A stretch of 64,000 bases of DNA from Domibacillus indicus (GCF_023715895.1 NZ_JAMBOO010000009.1:1-64000), one strand, 5' to 3'; shown: positions 37,173 to 46,839, numbered from the stretch's first letter. Made by a program: numbers and translations. The notes: a model not told the origin generated them from the letters alone.

Positions 37173-39828
37173 ATTTTCGCTTGAATGGCCACCAGACTCC
37201 CTGGTTAAAGGAGACGGTCACCGCCGGAATGAGCAGCGGCAGAACAATGAGTCCATACAGGAGAAGTCCTGTAATCACGATTGTCGCGATTTGAACTAGG
37301 CTGAGCACACCAGACGGCATCATCGCGCCAAAGGTGCCGGCCAAAATAATCGCTGCCGTAATAATCACAGTGCCCATTTTAGCCATGGACACAGACATCG
37401 CCTGCTGAACGCTGACACCATCCCGCGCTTCTTCCCGGAAACGGTCAAGGAGGAAAATCGAATAGTCAATACCGAGCGCCACCAGCATCACAAATCCGAA
37501 AAACGGAACGGCCCAGCTGACGCCGTCATAGCCAAGCCCATTTACAAAAATTAATTCTGCTGCAGCAACGGATGTATAATATGTTAAAAGCAGCGAACCG
37601 ATCATGTAAAGCGGCATAATAACCGAACGGAACAGCAGCGTCAGAACAATAAACAAACTGGCAAGCATAATGATTACTGTACGGCTGAAATCGTTCGATG
37701 AAATATCTTTTAAATCACTATTTACACTGGAAATGCCGCTGTAAGCAAATGTTGCTCCCTCAAACGGGGTGTCAATGGATGCCCGTTTCACAGCCCGCTT
37801 CACTTCCTCTGTGCTGTCAATCGCTTGAGGAGAATACGGGTCTTCAGACAGCACTACTTCCAGTTTAATCGTTTTTTCGTCATTTAATGTATAGCGGTCG
37901 AGCACATCTTTAAATTCTTTTCTTTCCAATGTACCATCAGGAATATAGATACCGGTATCGTGGACACTTTTCGATTGGCTCATAGACCGGGTCGTCTGAG
38001 CGGCTTTTGTAAGACCTTGTGCAATCTCTGTCAGCCCATCGTTTGCATCCCCTACTCCAGAGGCAAGCTGGGATAGTCCTCCGCCAAGTTGGCCGACCTG
38101 ACCGGCAGTTCCTTCAAGTTCTCCTGCCGCTGCATTGATTCCCTGGCCGATTTTGCCAAGCTGCTGCTGCACAGCTCCAAGCTGGGCAGCTGCCTGCTCT
38201 GCATTGCCTGACTGCTCAATGCCGGCAGAAATACGGCCGATCTGTTCGTTGACCTGCCCGATGCCCGATGCTGCCTGCTGCAGCCCTTCTGCACCAGAAG
38301 CAGCTTCACTTCCGGATGGAATCTGTCCCTCTGCCTGTGTTAACCCGTTTTGAATATCCGCAAGGCCATCCTGCACTTGCAGCAGGCCGTCTCTCGCATC
38401 CACAAGACCATCTGTCAGTGTGCCCAGCTGGTTATCTACATATAGCTCATCAAGTGCTTCACCCGTTGGCCGGGTAAGGGTCCGCACCGACTTTACACCA
38501 TCGACTTTTAAAATATCTTTACTGATGGATTCAAGATACGGAACCGTTTCTTCAGTTGCCATATCTTCTTTCCCGCTTATGAGCACGGTAACTGGAAGTG
38601 AATCGCCGCTGCCAAACCCTTCCGCAATCGCATCCAGTCCTTTCACAGATTCATAGTTACTGCCAATCTCATCTACCGTGTTAAATGAAAGCTTGCCGTC
38701 ATAGGTAAACAGAAGCGGTACGGTAATAACGGCAACAACAAGCATAGAAAGAAGCGGACGGCGAACAGATAATTTGCTGAACCAGGCCCAAAGCTTGCTG
38801 TCGTTATGGGAAGCAGACTTCTTCGACGGCCAAAACAGCTTTTCTCTTAAAACAGCCATAAAAAACGGCACAAGGGTAAACAGCACAACAATAAGCACGG
38901 CAATCCCCACGGCAACGCCGACTGCTGACTTGAAAATCGGGAAATCCGCAAAGCCGATCGCCGAAAAGCCGATAAAAACAGCAATGCCGCTGACCAAAAG
39001 CGTACGTCCGGCTGTTTTGTACGTATTCACGATTGAGTCTTCAACCGAATGACCTGCCTGCAGCTCTTCTTTGTACCGGCTGAGCAGCAAAATGCAGTAA
39101 TCTGTTCCAATTCCGAACAGCACCGCGACAAGAAAAATCTGAGTGTAGTTTGAAACAGGAAACCCAAACCAGTCGATGAAAAATGCCACAAGTGACTGGC
39201 TGAGCAGGTACGTAAAGCCGACAGCCGCAAGCGGAATAAGCGGTGTGACAATCGACCGGAAAACAGCTAAAAGCAGAACGAAAATCAACCCAACTGTAAT
39301 GAGCTCAGTCCGCTTAAGCCCTTCCTGCGAGCTTTTATTGACATCATTATTGATGATGGCTTCGCCCGTTACATATGCAGTCAGATCATCCGGCAGTACT
39401 TCCGCGCGGATCTCATCGGCCAGACGATTAATCTCATCCTGCGTTCCATCCACTGTAACTGGCACAAGAACGGTTTTTTGATCCTTTGATACAAGCTGCT
39501 TTTTTATTTCTTCACTTTCAAACGGATCCATTACATCTGTAATCGGACCGTCCATTTTCTCAAGGGATGCTACACTTTCGGTAATGGACTGCTGTGCCTG
39601 TTCCGTAAGCGGCTGATCCAGCTGGAAAACAAGCGAAATGGTTTCTTCTCCAGCTCCTGCCTGCTCAAGCAGGTCGGCTGCCCGCTGTGAATCTGCGTCA
39701 CCTGGCAGCTGGAATGACCCCGCCTGTTCGGCCTGCTTGGATAAATTAGGCGCCAGTAAAAACAGGGCTGCTGTTAAAACGAGCAGGCTGACAAAAATCG
39801 GCCAGCGCCATTGAATGATCCTTCTCAT
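37171..39828 (-). CDS. ydgH: MmpL/RND-type membrane exporter (YdgH type)
   Basis: A protein of 885 residues, like B. subtilis YdgH. It has the duplicated RND layout: one membrane segment at the N-terminus, an outer domain, five membrane segments with GIGTDYCILLLSRYKEEL, then a second outer domain, a further segment and another five with ALGIDYSIFLLDRFREEARDG. The Asp-Tyr pairs of these motifs carry protons in MmpL proteins. The second outer domain holds a long Gly/Ala/Gln-rich repeat region (about residues 460-620, units such as LGQLGGGLSQLASGVGDANDGL) that probably forms a coiled coil outside the membrane. It exports an unknown lipid or drug-like substrate. It overlaps the MarR gene by 4 bp. 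Confidence 0.9.
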   Translation of the reverse strand: MRRIIQWRWPIFVSLLVLTAALFLLAPNLSKQAEQAGSFQLPGDADSQRAADLLEQAGAGEETISLVFQLDQPLTEQAQQSITESVASLEKMDGPITDVMDPFESEEIKKQLVSKDQKTVLVPVTVDGTQDEINRLADEIRAEVLPDDLTAYVTGEAIINNDVNKSSQEGLKRTELITVGLIFVLLLAVFRSIVTPLIPLAAVGFTYLLSQSLVAFFIDWFGFPVSNYTQIFLVAVLFGIGTDYCILLLSRYKEELQAGHSVEDSIVNTYKTAGRTLLVSGIAVFIGFSAIGFADFPIFKSAVGVAVGIAVLIVVLFTLVPFFMAVLREKLFWPSKKSASHNDSKLWAWFSKLSVRRPLLSMLVVAVITVPLLFTYDGKLSFNTVDEIGSNYESVKGLDAIAEGFGSGDSLPVTVLISGKEDMATEETVPYLESISKDILKVDGVKSVRTLTRPTGEALDELYVDNQLGTLTDGLVDARDGLLQVQDGLADIQNGLTQAEGQIPSGSEAASGAEGLQQAASGIGQVNEQIGRISAGIEQSGNAEQAAAQLGAVQQQLGKIGQGINAAAGELEGTAGQVGQLGGGLSQLASGVGDANDGLTEIAQGLTKAAQTTRSMSQSKSVHDTGIYIPDGTLERKEFKDVLDRYTLNDEKTIKLEVVLSEDPYSPQAIDSTEEVKRAVKRASIDTPFEGATFAYSGISSVNSDLKDISSNDFSRTVIIMLASLFIVLTLLFRSVIMPLYMIGSLLLTYYTSVAAAELIFVNGLGYDGVSWAVPFFGFVMLVALGIDYSIFLLDRFREEARDGVSVQQAMSVSMAKMGTVIITAAIILAGTFGAMMPSGVLSLVQIATIVITGLLLYGLIVLPLLIPAVTVSFNQGVWWPFKRK

Positions 39829-40277
39829 CTATGATCCTCACCTATCTTTATAATTTCTTTTAGCTTGCGGAACATATTCACAAACTGCTCCACTTCCTGT
39901 TCATCAATATGACTGGATAGGAGCGAAGAAATAAAGTCTGAAACACATTCTCTCGTTTTTCGAATAAATTCCCGGCCTTCCTCGGTCAGCTCTACCCATT
40001 TTGTCCGCTGATCGCTTTCTGATCTCACCATTTGGATCAGTCCTTTTTCCTCCAGCTTTTTCATGCGATTGGAAATAGCACTTTTATGCACCCCCTGCAT
40101 CACCGCCAGGCTGCCTGATGTAATGGGCCCATGCTTTTCGATAATTTTCATCATTTGAATTTGTTCCGGTGAAAATTCATGCACAATCGGATCGTCAATC
40201 GACTTAAGGATTCGCTCGGTTCCGTAAACGATCACTTCCTCAAACAATTCCACCGCTTCACGCAGCTGTTTCTCCAT
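39825..40277 (-). CDS. ydgJ: MarR-family repressor of the MmpL exporter (YdgJ type)
   Basis: A winged-helix MarR protein of 150 residues. The recognition region reads GPITSGSLAVMQGVHKSAISNRMKKLEEKGLIQMVRSESDQRTKWVELTEEGREF, with the conserved D-x-R wing. It is the first gene of a two-gene operon with ydgH; B. subtilis has the same pair. A nested inverted repeat directly upstream is its probable autoregulatory operator. The ligand is unknown. Confidence 0.88.
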   Translation of the reverse strand: MEKQLREAVELFEEVIVYGTERILKSIDDPIVHEFSPEQIQMMKIIEKHGPITSGSLAVMQGVHKSAISNRMKKLEEKGLIQMVRSESDQRTKWVELTEEGREFIRKTRECVSDFISSLLSSHIDEQEVEQFVNMFRKLKEIIKIGEDHR

Positions 40278-40280
40278 ATT

Positions 40281-40322
40281 GTTTACCCCCTAAACTTCTT
40301 ACATTTAGTTTAGAAGGTAAAC
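40281..40322. promoter_or_regulatory. Nested inverted repeat before ydgJ
   Basis: An outer pair GTTTACC (40281-40287) and GGTAAAC (40316-40322) encloses an inner pair CTAAAC (40290-40295) and GTTTAG (40308-40313). It begins 3 bp from the ydgJ start codon. Its position suits binding by the MarR protein. Confidence 0.55.
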
Positions 40323-40372
40323 GGTTTTCCGTCAAGAGATAAGGTATAATTTCTAGGGGGAGGGGTTTTTTT

Positions 40373-40963
40373 ATGGATATCAATGGATTAACCGCTTTAT
40401 TTAGCAAGAAAGAACAGCACACCTATCTGGTTGCGATTGATGGCGGAGGCGGTGCTGGAAAAAGCACGCTCGCCCGCGCCTTACAGCAATCACTTGGCAG
40501 CGGAGCCGTAATTGTTCATGCGGATGATTTTTATGCGCTGTCGAGCAGGCGAAGCAGCGAAATTGGAGGCGGCTGGGATTTAAAGCGGCTCGAAGAACAG
40601 GTGTTAAAACCGCTCAGTCAAAACAAGCCGGCCCGGTATGAACGATATGACTGGGAAACGGACCAGCTTGCAGAAGCACACGATGTGCCGGCAGGCGGAT
40701 TTGTGATTGTAGAAGGCTGCTATACAATGGTTCAGCCTCTTCTGCCTTACTATCACTTTAAAATATGGGTGGAAAGCCCGGAAGAACTTCGGCTCGAGCG
40801 TGGGATTGAGCGGGACGGCGAGGAAAAACGGCATCTTTGGGAGGAGTTGTGGATGCCGGCAGAGAAAGTGTATATGCGTGAACAAAACCCCGCTGGCTCC
40901 GCAGACGTTGTGGTCAGTGGAACAGGCGGAGACGATCTTACAATTCTTTCTGCCCTGAACTGA
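40373..40963 (+). CDS. P-loop kinase of the uridine kinase-like family
   Basis: A small NTPase of 196 residues. It has Walker A GGGGAGKSTLAR near residue 24, the acidic strand VIVHADDFYA, and the pattern FVIVEGCYTM followed by FKIWVESPEELRLERGIERDGEEKRHLWEE, which resembles the lid region of uridine and phosphoribulokinase-like enzymes. The phosphate acceptor cannot be deduced. It is divergent from ydgJ and 53 bp upstream of the AIM24 gene on the same strand. A purine-rich stretch (GGGGGAGGGG) near the start serves as the ribosome binding site. Confidence 0.75.
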   Translation: MDINGLTALFSKKEQHTYLVAIDGGGGAGKSTLARALQQSLGSGAVIVHADDFYALSSRRSSEIGGGWDLKRLEEQVLKPLSQNKPARYERYDWETDQLAEAHDVPAGGFVIVEGCYTMVQPLLPYYHFKIWVESPEELRLERGIERDGEEKRHLWEELWMPAEKVYMREQNPAGSADVVVSGTGGDDLTILSALN

Positions 40964-41016
40964 AACTTTTCACACGAACAAATCGTACATTTAGCTGATC
41001 ATAAGGAGGATAAATC

Positions 41017-41808
41017 ATGAACAATCACGAAATTGACTTTCAATTATTTGGCGATGATATGCAGTTTGTACAGGTGGAGCTTGATCCGCAGGAAACGGTT
41101 ATCGCTGAAGCCGGCAGTTTGATGATGATGGATGATGGCATTCGAATGGAGACCATTTTTGGCGATGGCTCCTCAAACCGCGGCGGCTTGATGGGCAAGC
41201 TGCTCGGTGCAGGGAAACGTATGCTGACAGGCGAAAGCTTGTTTATGACGACCTTTACCAATGAAGGCAGCGGCAAAAAACATGTTTCATTCGCTTCACC
41301 GTATCCCGGAAAAATCGTTCCAATGGATTTAAGTGAACATCAAGGCAAGATTATCTGCCAAAAAGATGCGTTTCTGGCAGCAGCAAAAGGCGTATCAGTC
41401 GGCATTGAATTGCAGCGCAAGCTCGGCACCGGTTTTTTCGGTGGTGAAGGCTTTATTATGCAGAAGCTCGAAGGCGACGGTATGGCATTTGTTCATGCCG
41501 GCGGAACGATTTATGAAAAAACCCTTGCTCCGGGCGAATTGATTCGTTTAGATACGGGCTGCCTGGTCGCTATGACTGGTGATGTTGATTACAACATCGA
41601 AGCAGTTAGCGGCGTAAAAACAGCCCTGTTTGGCGGTGAAGGCTTGTTCCTTGCGACGCTTCGGGGACCTGGGACGGTATGGGTACAGTCTCTTCCATTC
41701 AGCCGCTTGGCCAGCCGTGTTTTTGCGGCAATGCCGCAAAACGGCGGATCAAAGGGGGAGGGCGGACTGTCCGGACTGTTTGATTTTATCGGCGGCGACG
41801 GCGACTGA
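41017..41808 (+). CDS. AIM24-family protein (TIGR00266 type)
   Basis: A protein of 263 residues of the AIM24/TIGR00266 beta-rich family. Typical segments are MQFVQVELDPQETVIAEAGSLMMMDDGI, SLFMTTFTNEGSGKKHVSFASPYPGKIVP and IRLDTGCLVAMTGDVDYNIEAVSGVKTALFGGEGLFLATLRGPGTVWVQSLPFSRLA. The biochemical role of the family is not established in bacteria. It ends in a Gly-rich tail. AAGGAGG precedes the start, and a strong terminator follows. Confidence 0.9.
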   Translation: MNNHEIDFQLFGDDMQFVQVELDPQETVIAEAGSLMMMDDGIRMETIFGDGSSNRGGLMGKLLGAGKRMLTGESLFMTTFTNEGSGKKHVSFASPYPGKIVPMDLSEHQGKIICQKDAFLAAAKGVSVGIELQRKLGTGFFGGEGFIMQKLEGDGMAFVHAGGTIYEKTLAPGELIRLDTGCLVAMTGDVDYNIEAVSGVKTALFGGEGLFLATLRGPGTVWVQSLPFSRLASRVFAAMPQNGGSKGEGGLSGLFDFIGGDGD

Positions 41809-41816
41809 TCTATACT

Positions 41817-41854
41817 AAAAGCCGGTGTTCCGAATCGGGAACACCGGCTTTTTT
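41817..41854. terminator. Bidirectional intrinsic terminator
   Basis: AAAAGCCGGTGTTCC pairs with GGAACACCGGCTTTT (15 bp, 6-nt loop), followed by further T residues. It lies between the convergent AIM24 and aminopeptidase genes. Confidence 0.92.
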
Positions 41855-41864
41855 GCTTTACGTC

Positions 41865-43259
41865 TTACTGAATGTCTTCGTTATGGTATAAATGAGGAAC
41901 TTTTACTTTACTCGCTTTCTTCACTTTGATCCCCTGATTATCAAAACGAGCTTTTTCATAAATGGCCGTTCCAACAATTTCACCCACGTCCTGAAGCTTT
42001 TCTTTACTAATTTTATCAATTGTATCATCCGGTGTATGGTACCAAGGCTCCGCTGGATCGTGAATAAACAGAGCAGCAGGAACCCCCGCTTCCGCGAATG
42101 GAACATGATCGCTGCGGCCGCCTTCAAGATAAGGGATTGCTTCTCCATTCAAGCGCGTGCTCGATGCCTGTGCCAGCTCAGTTACCAGATTGGGTTCACC
42201 ATCCGCTGTCATCATCACCAGATCACCGGCATCTCTGCTTCCGACCATGTCTAAATTAAAATTCGCGATCATGCGCGACACCTCTTCTTCCGGCAGCCCG
42301 TCTACATAGTACTCGGAACCAAGCAGCCCGACTTCTTCTGCTCCGAATGTAATAAAGCGAAGCTCCGTATCGGTTGGAATATCTTTAAACAACCGAGCGA
42401 GCTCCAGCGTCATGGCCGACCCGGACGCATCATCGTTTGCACCGGGAGCGCCCGGTACAGAATCATGGTGAGCACCAACGACGATAATGTCATTCGTTGC
42501 TTTGGTTTGATTTGCTGGCTTTTTCACCGCGATCACATTATGCGAGGTTTTTTCGTCAACGCTTGCTCCTTCAACGGTCAGGGAAGCCGTCAGTGTTTCC
42601 GCTGCTGCTTTCGCAGCAAGCGCTTCTCCTTCGGCTTTTGTTAAAGAAACAGCCGGAACGTATGCATCATTCGCTTCTCCTAATGTTCCATTTAGGGCAC
42701 CATCCGTATTGTTATAGATAATCACGCCGGCAGCGCCTTTTTCGGCTGCATTAAGCACTTTTTCGGCAAAACTAATTTCTCCGCGCTGAATAAGAGCGAT
42801 TTTTCCCGTCAAATCCAATTCCGCAAGCTCTTCTTTTTTACCAAGACCGGCCACCGCCAGCTCTCCTGTGATGCCGCCGCTCACTGTGTATGTAAAAGCA
42901 GCTGGTGTAAATGTTTCATCAGAGCCTTCGATGGAGAGAAAAATAGATTCAGGCTCCGTGTAACTTAAAAACGTAAAAGACTGAATCTCTGTTTCATAAC
43001 CGTAGGATTGAAATTGAGATTGAATGTATTGAACTGCTTTTTCTTCTGATTCCGTTCCAGCAATACGAGGTTCTTTCGATAAATAATCAATGTTTTGATA
43101 CACATTTTCCACGTTAAAATGTTGAACAATCTTATGATCCAAAACATTTACCGGCTGCTGCGCATAAACAGGTTCTACCTGGACTGCTGCAGCTTGAAAG
43201 CTAAATGCACCGGCTGTAATGGCAGCGGCTATTGTCAGCTTTAAAACAGGTTTTTTCAT
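41865..43259 (-). CDS. ywaD: Secreted M28 aminopeptidase (YwaD type)
   Basis: A protein of 464 residues with a signal peptide (KKPVLKLTIAAAITAGAFSF, cleavage probably after the Ala-rich stretch). A PA domain at about residues 130-235 (IALIQRGEISFAEKVLNAAEKGAAGVIIYNN) is inserted before the M28 zinc peptidase domain. Zinc ligands are visible in VVGAHHDSVPGAPGANDDASG (His, Asp), FGAEEVGLLGS (Glu pair), NLDMVGS (Asp) and HVPFAEAG/WYHTPDD (His). It should trim N-terminal residues from extracellular peptides. B. subtilis YwaD is of similar length and layout. Confidence 0.9.
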   Translation of the reverse strand: MKKPVLKLTIAAAITAGAFSFQAAAVQVEPVYAQQPVNVLDHKIVQHFNVENVYQNIDYLSKEPRIAGTESEEKAVQYIQSQFQSYGYETEIQSFTFLSYTEPESIFLSIEGSDETFTPAAFTYTVSGGITGELAVAGLGKKEELAELDLTGKIALIQRGEISFAEKVLNAAEKGAAGVIIYNNTDGALNGTLGEANDAYVPAVSLTKAEGEALAAKAAAETLTASLTVEGASVDEKTSHNVIAVKKPANQTKATNDIIVVGAHHDSVPGAPGANDDASGSAMTLELARLFKDIPTDTELRFITFGAEEVGLLGSEYYVDGLPEEEVSRMIANFNLDMVGSRDAGDLVMMTADGEPNLVTELAQASSTRLNGEAIPYLEGGRSDHVPFAEAGVPAALFIHDPAEPWYHTPDDTIDKISKEKLQDVGEIVGTAIYEKARFDNQGIKVKKASKVKVPHLYHNEDIQ

Positions 43260-43538
43260 CTTGCGAACCTCCCTCTGAAAATTACTATTATTTTAAAATA
43301 ATCACATTTTTTCTGAAAAGAGGAATTATTCTCATTATTTACATATAGTTCCATAGATTACAAGTTTTTGTTAAAAAAGAAAGAGGATTTCGAACGGAAA
43401 TCGCTTCTTTTTATTCAGCTTGCTTGTATCTATTCCCCCATGTCTTTTTCATTGTTTTATTTAGCCTTAACTAGGGGGATAATGTAAAAAGTGTGTCTAA
43501 ATGTAAACGTACACTGTCACAATCTTTAAAAAACGGGA

Positions 43539-43589
43539 TTGAAATTTGAATTTCGGCGTTTTATAATAAGTTTGTGAATAAATTCACAT
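43539..43589 (+). promoter_or_regulatory. ldh promoter with Rex operator
   Basis: TTGAAA (43539-43544) and TATAAT (43562-43567) are spaced 17 bp. A Rex box, TTGTGAATAAATTCACAT (43572-43589), follows directly on the transcription start region. Rex represses when NAD+ is high, so ldh would be on under low oxygen. The rest of 43260-43538 shows no gene, only a weak hairpin near 43385-43412. Confidence 0.88.
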
Positions 43590-43595
43590 TAATAA

Positions 43596-44591
<996 letters not shown>

Positions 44592-44600
44592 TGCACGAAA

Positions 44601-44648
44601 AAAGCGAAAGCCTTATTTCTCCGACAGGCTTTCGCTTTCTATTTGAAT
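44601..44648. terminator. Bidirectional intrinsic terminator
   Basis: AAAGCGAAAGCCT (44601-44613) pairs with AGGCTTTCGCTTT (44636-44648). It follows ldh and overlaps the end of the convergent STAS gene. Confidence 0.85.
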
Positions 44649-45353
44649 GGAGCTGGCATAAACAAGGCCGCTGTGCCGATGTTTTTTTAAAAACGGCGCG
44701 TGGGCAGGTTTCACTCCTACAATTCGAATGTTCGCATCAAGTAAGAGCAGAATGTCAACGAGCTGGTTAAACTGCTCAATACCGGACAGTGTAATCAAAT
44801 CCACTGCTGTAAAATCGATGTACAGGTACTCATAATTCCCGTCGTAAAAACATTGTGATAATACATCTTTTGTGTGCTCCATCAGGGCGGTGTCCAGATC
44901 GCCAAACATTGGAATGAGTGCCGTCGTGCTGCTCAGCGCAATGAGCGGAGCAGAGCGCTTCTTCATTTTAATGAGCGCGGCTTCGGCTTCTTCTTTTTTT
45001 TCAAGAAGCTGAAAATCGGCTTCAGCAAGCCTCATCTGCTGCTGGTGCACCATTTTCTCCAAACGGGCGAGCCGGCGGTCAAGCCCGACACACTGCAGAT
45101 ACCCTTCATGCTCGTCCCATTGAACGGACACTGAAAAAGCTTCGGGCTTTAACCCAACAGTTAACAGAGCCAGTTCAATCGTTGTTGATTGTTCTTGCAG
45201 TTTTGCTAATTTCCGCTGGCTTCCTTCATCTACGATCGATTCCAAATTCTGCTGATTCCCGAATCGGCATTGTGCCGAGTCGGAACATTCAAGAACATTC
45301 AGCTTTCGATCTACTCGAAAAGTCGGCAGCGGCATAGACTTAAGATGCCCCAC
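44613..45353 (-). CDS. STAS-domain protein resembling stressosome RsbR paralogues
   Basis: A protein of about 246 residues. The C-terminal 115 residues are a STAS domain: LIALSSTTALIPMFGDLDTALMEHTKDVLSQC, then YEYLYIDFTAVDLITLSGIEQFNQLVDILLLLDANIRIVGVKPAHAPFL. A coiled-coil helix (RLARLEKMVHQQQMRLAEADFQLLEKKEEAEAAL) joins it to an N-terminal domain of about 90 residues that may be PAS-like. RsbR proteins have the same order of sensor, linker and STAS. The Ser/Thr usually phosphorylated by RsbT are not at obvious conserved places except T/S in LITLSGI. The GTG at 45353 is preferred because GAGGGG lies 7 nt before it; it overlaps the B12 gene by 14 bp. It is the last gene of the operon. Confidence 0.75.
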   Translation of the reverse strand: MGHLKSMPLPTFRVDRKLNVLECSDSAQCRFGNQQNLESIVDEGSQRKLAKLQEQSTTIELALLTVGLKPEAFSVSVQWDEHEGYLQCVGLDRRLARLEKMVHQQQMRLAEADFQLLEKKEEAEAALIKMKKRSAPLIALSSTTALIPMFGDLDTALMEHTKDVLSQCFYDGNYEYLYIDFTAVDLITLSGIEQFNQLVDILLLLDANIRIVGVKPAHAPFLKKHRHSGLVYASSIQIESESLSEK

Positions 45354-45990
45354 TTGCTTTCCCCTCGCTTTGATCATTCATCCAGTCAGTTAACTTTTTA
45401 TAATCCGTTATAAAAAGCGTGTTCGGCGTGCAATAAAGTGATAAATCATACATGGATAAAAGACGGCTTCCCACAATGATTTTCGGGCGGAACGGCAAGG
45501 ACTCCAATGCTTCTGCATACGATTTCAAGACCGGTACATGATACAGAATCGTGACGGATAAACAAATCACGTCCGGCTTCCACTTTTCTGCAGCAGAAAC
45601 GGCGTGTTCAAGTGGTAAATTCGCCCCCATCATCCGCGTTTTCCAGCCGTTTTCTTCAAACAGCAGCGATGCCATCCGCATGCCGAGCGTGTGCTGCTCT
45701 TCTTCTACACATAAAAACATCACTTTACGGCTGGACGTTTTTCGTTTCGCTTGTGCATGAAAACGGGAAATCATAAAATCACACGTAGCCGTTGCTAAGT
45801 GTTCATCTGCCACGGAGATATCATCCTGTTCCCACAGAGACCCAATATGCTGCATCGCCCCACCGACGATAGACTGGTAAATATCGACCGACGTCCACCC
45901 TTTTTCGCGAAGATCACATAAAAAAGCAAAGCTTGCATCCACATCGCCATCAAGCAGCAGATGGGCTAGTTTCGCTGCTTCTGTGTTCAT
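45340..45990 (-). CDS. Cobalamin-binding photoreceptor-like protein
   Basis: A protein of 216 residues with a helical B12 cap domain (residues 1-85) and a B12-binding Rossmann domain (about 88-205). The cap contains WEQDDISVADEH, which is the W-x9-EH motif that marks light-sensing adenosylcobalamin proteins such as CarH and LitR. The Rossmann domain has EEQHTLG, the E/D-x-H-x-x-G motif whose His is the lower cobalt ligand, and later SVTILYHVPVL and IIVGSRLLS. Unlike CarH it has no MerR DNA-binding domain. The start overlaps the preceding gene by 4 bp, and the STAS gene follows with overlap. It probably signals by protein contact. Confidence 0.8.
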   Translation of the reverse strand: MNTEAAKLAHLLLDGDVDASFAFLCDLREKGWTSVDIYQSIVGGAMQHIGSLWEQDDISVADEHLATATCDFMISRFHAQAKRKTSSRKVMFLCVEEEQHTLGMRMASLLFEENGWKTRMMGANLPLEHAVSAAEKWKPDVICLSVTILYHVPVLKSYAEALESLPFRPKIIVGSRLLSMYDLSLYCTPNTLFITDYKKLTDWMNDQSEGKASGAS

Positions 45991-46346
45991 TTCGCTTCCC
46001 TTCTTTCAATATCGGCTATCGCCTCTGTCAACACCGTGCGGTAAAATACCGCCTCGTCTGAACGCTCCTCTTCCAAAACATGATAGATTCGTTCAAAATT
46101 ATCGATCACATGCGCCGCTTTCATTCCACGTGAAACGAGCAGATTCGTTAACCAATTGGCATAGTCAATGAAAAACTGTCCATTTTGAAGCGTAAAAGCC
46201 GTTTTTAAATGGTGAAAATGGTGATGATTGTCTTCGCGGCATTTTACTTTCCCATACTCACCAAATCGTTCCTCAAGCTCTGGATAATCACGGTACATTC
46301 CATTCATAATTACATCAATACACTGGTCAATCCGGCTTTGATTCAT
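45987..46346 (-). CDS. Small helical protein upstream of the B12 gene, function unknown
   Basis: A predicted all-helical protein of 119 residues, which I cannot name. It contains a His-rich turn (CREDNHHHFHHLKTA) followed by FFIDYANWLTNLLVSRGM and a final helical pair. This resembles, from memory, a helical domain fused in front of B12-binding domains in other bacteria, so here it may be a separate subunit of the same sensor. I start it at 46346 since that ATG overlaps the previous stop (ATGA) and a GTGGTGG stretch is upstream; a reading to 46457 would run inside the monooxygenase gene. Its own stop overlaps the B12 gene start by 4 bp. Confidence 0.7.
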   Translation of the reverse strand: MNQSRIDQCIDVIMNGMYRDYPELEERFGEYGKVKCREDNHHHFHHLKTAFTLQNGQFFIDYANWLTNLLVSRGMKAAHVIDNFERIYHVLEEERSDEAVFYRTVLTEAIADIERREAK

Positions 46347-46651
46347 GTAGCCACCACACGATACTTTTGCACTTTCGGGACAATCGAGGCGAGCTCCTGA
46401 TCCGGGTAATTCTTTTCTAGATCGTGCACTTTTTGAAAAGCTTCGCTTGTTACCCATTTCATATAAGCCTCTTTTGATTCCCAGACGAGCTGAACGGTTA
46501 ATTCAGATGGGCGCTTTTCATTTTGAAGCAGCCCGAAAGATATGAAGCCTTCATACTCGTCCACAAGCTTGGACCGGTTTTGATAAATAGAAATGGTTTC
46601 ATCAATCTTATCCGGCGGCACGTTGACAATGGAATGAACAATATAGCTCAT
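46343..46651 (-). CDS. ABM-fold monooxygenase, possibly heme-degrading
   Basis: A ferredoxin-like alpha+beta barrel protein of 102 residues of the antibiotic-biosynthesis-monooxygenase family. The pattern SIVNVPPDKIDETISIYQNRSKLVDEYEGFISFGLLQNEKRPSELTVQLVWESKEAYMKWVTSEAFQKVH matches HmoA/IsdG-like proteins. Whether it binds heme cannot be seen. It overlaps ywbE upstream and the helical gene downstream by 4 bp each. Confidence 0.78.
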   Translation of the reverse strand: MSYIVHSIVNVPPDKIDETISIYQNRSKLVDEYEGFISFGLLQNEKRPSELTVQLVWESKEAYMKWVTSEAFQKVHDLEKNYPDQELASIVPKVQKYRVVAT

Positions 46652-46839
46652 AAAATATCACACACTCGTCCGACCTGCCCATCTTCAAGACGGACTTTAA
46701 TGCCGTGCGGATGAAAACTGGATTTTGTTAAAATGTCTTTGACCGTACCGCTTGTTTTATTGCCCGTCCGCTGGTCCTTCTTTAAAATGATGTTGACCTT
46801 CAAGCCGGGTTTAATCTCACTCCTGTTTTGTCCGTTCAT
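46648..46839 (-). CDS. ywbE: YwbE-family small protein
   Basis: A protein of 63 residues. The sequence RSEIKPGLKVNIILKKDQRTGNKTSGTVKDILTKSSFHPHGIKVRLEDGQVGRVCDIL is the conserved YwbE (DUF2196) family, found widely in Firmicutes and Bacteroidetes, with no known function. The start is the ATG at 46839, 8 nt after GAGGGG. It is the first gene of the five-gene overlapping operon that ends with the STAS protein. Confidence 0.88.
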   Translation of the reverse strand: MNGQNRSEIKPGLKVNIILKKDQRTGNKTSGTVKDILTKSSFHPHGIKVRLEDGQVGRVCDIL

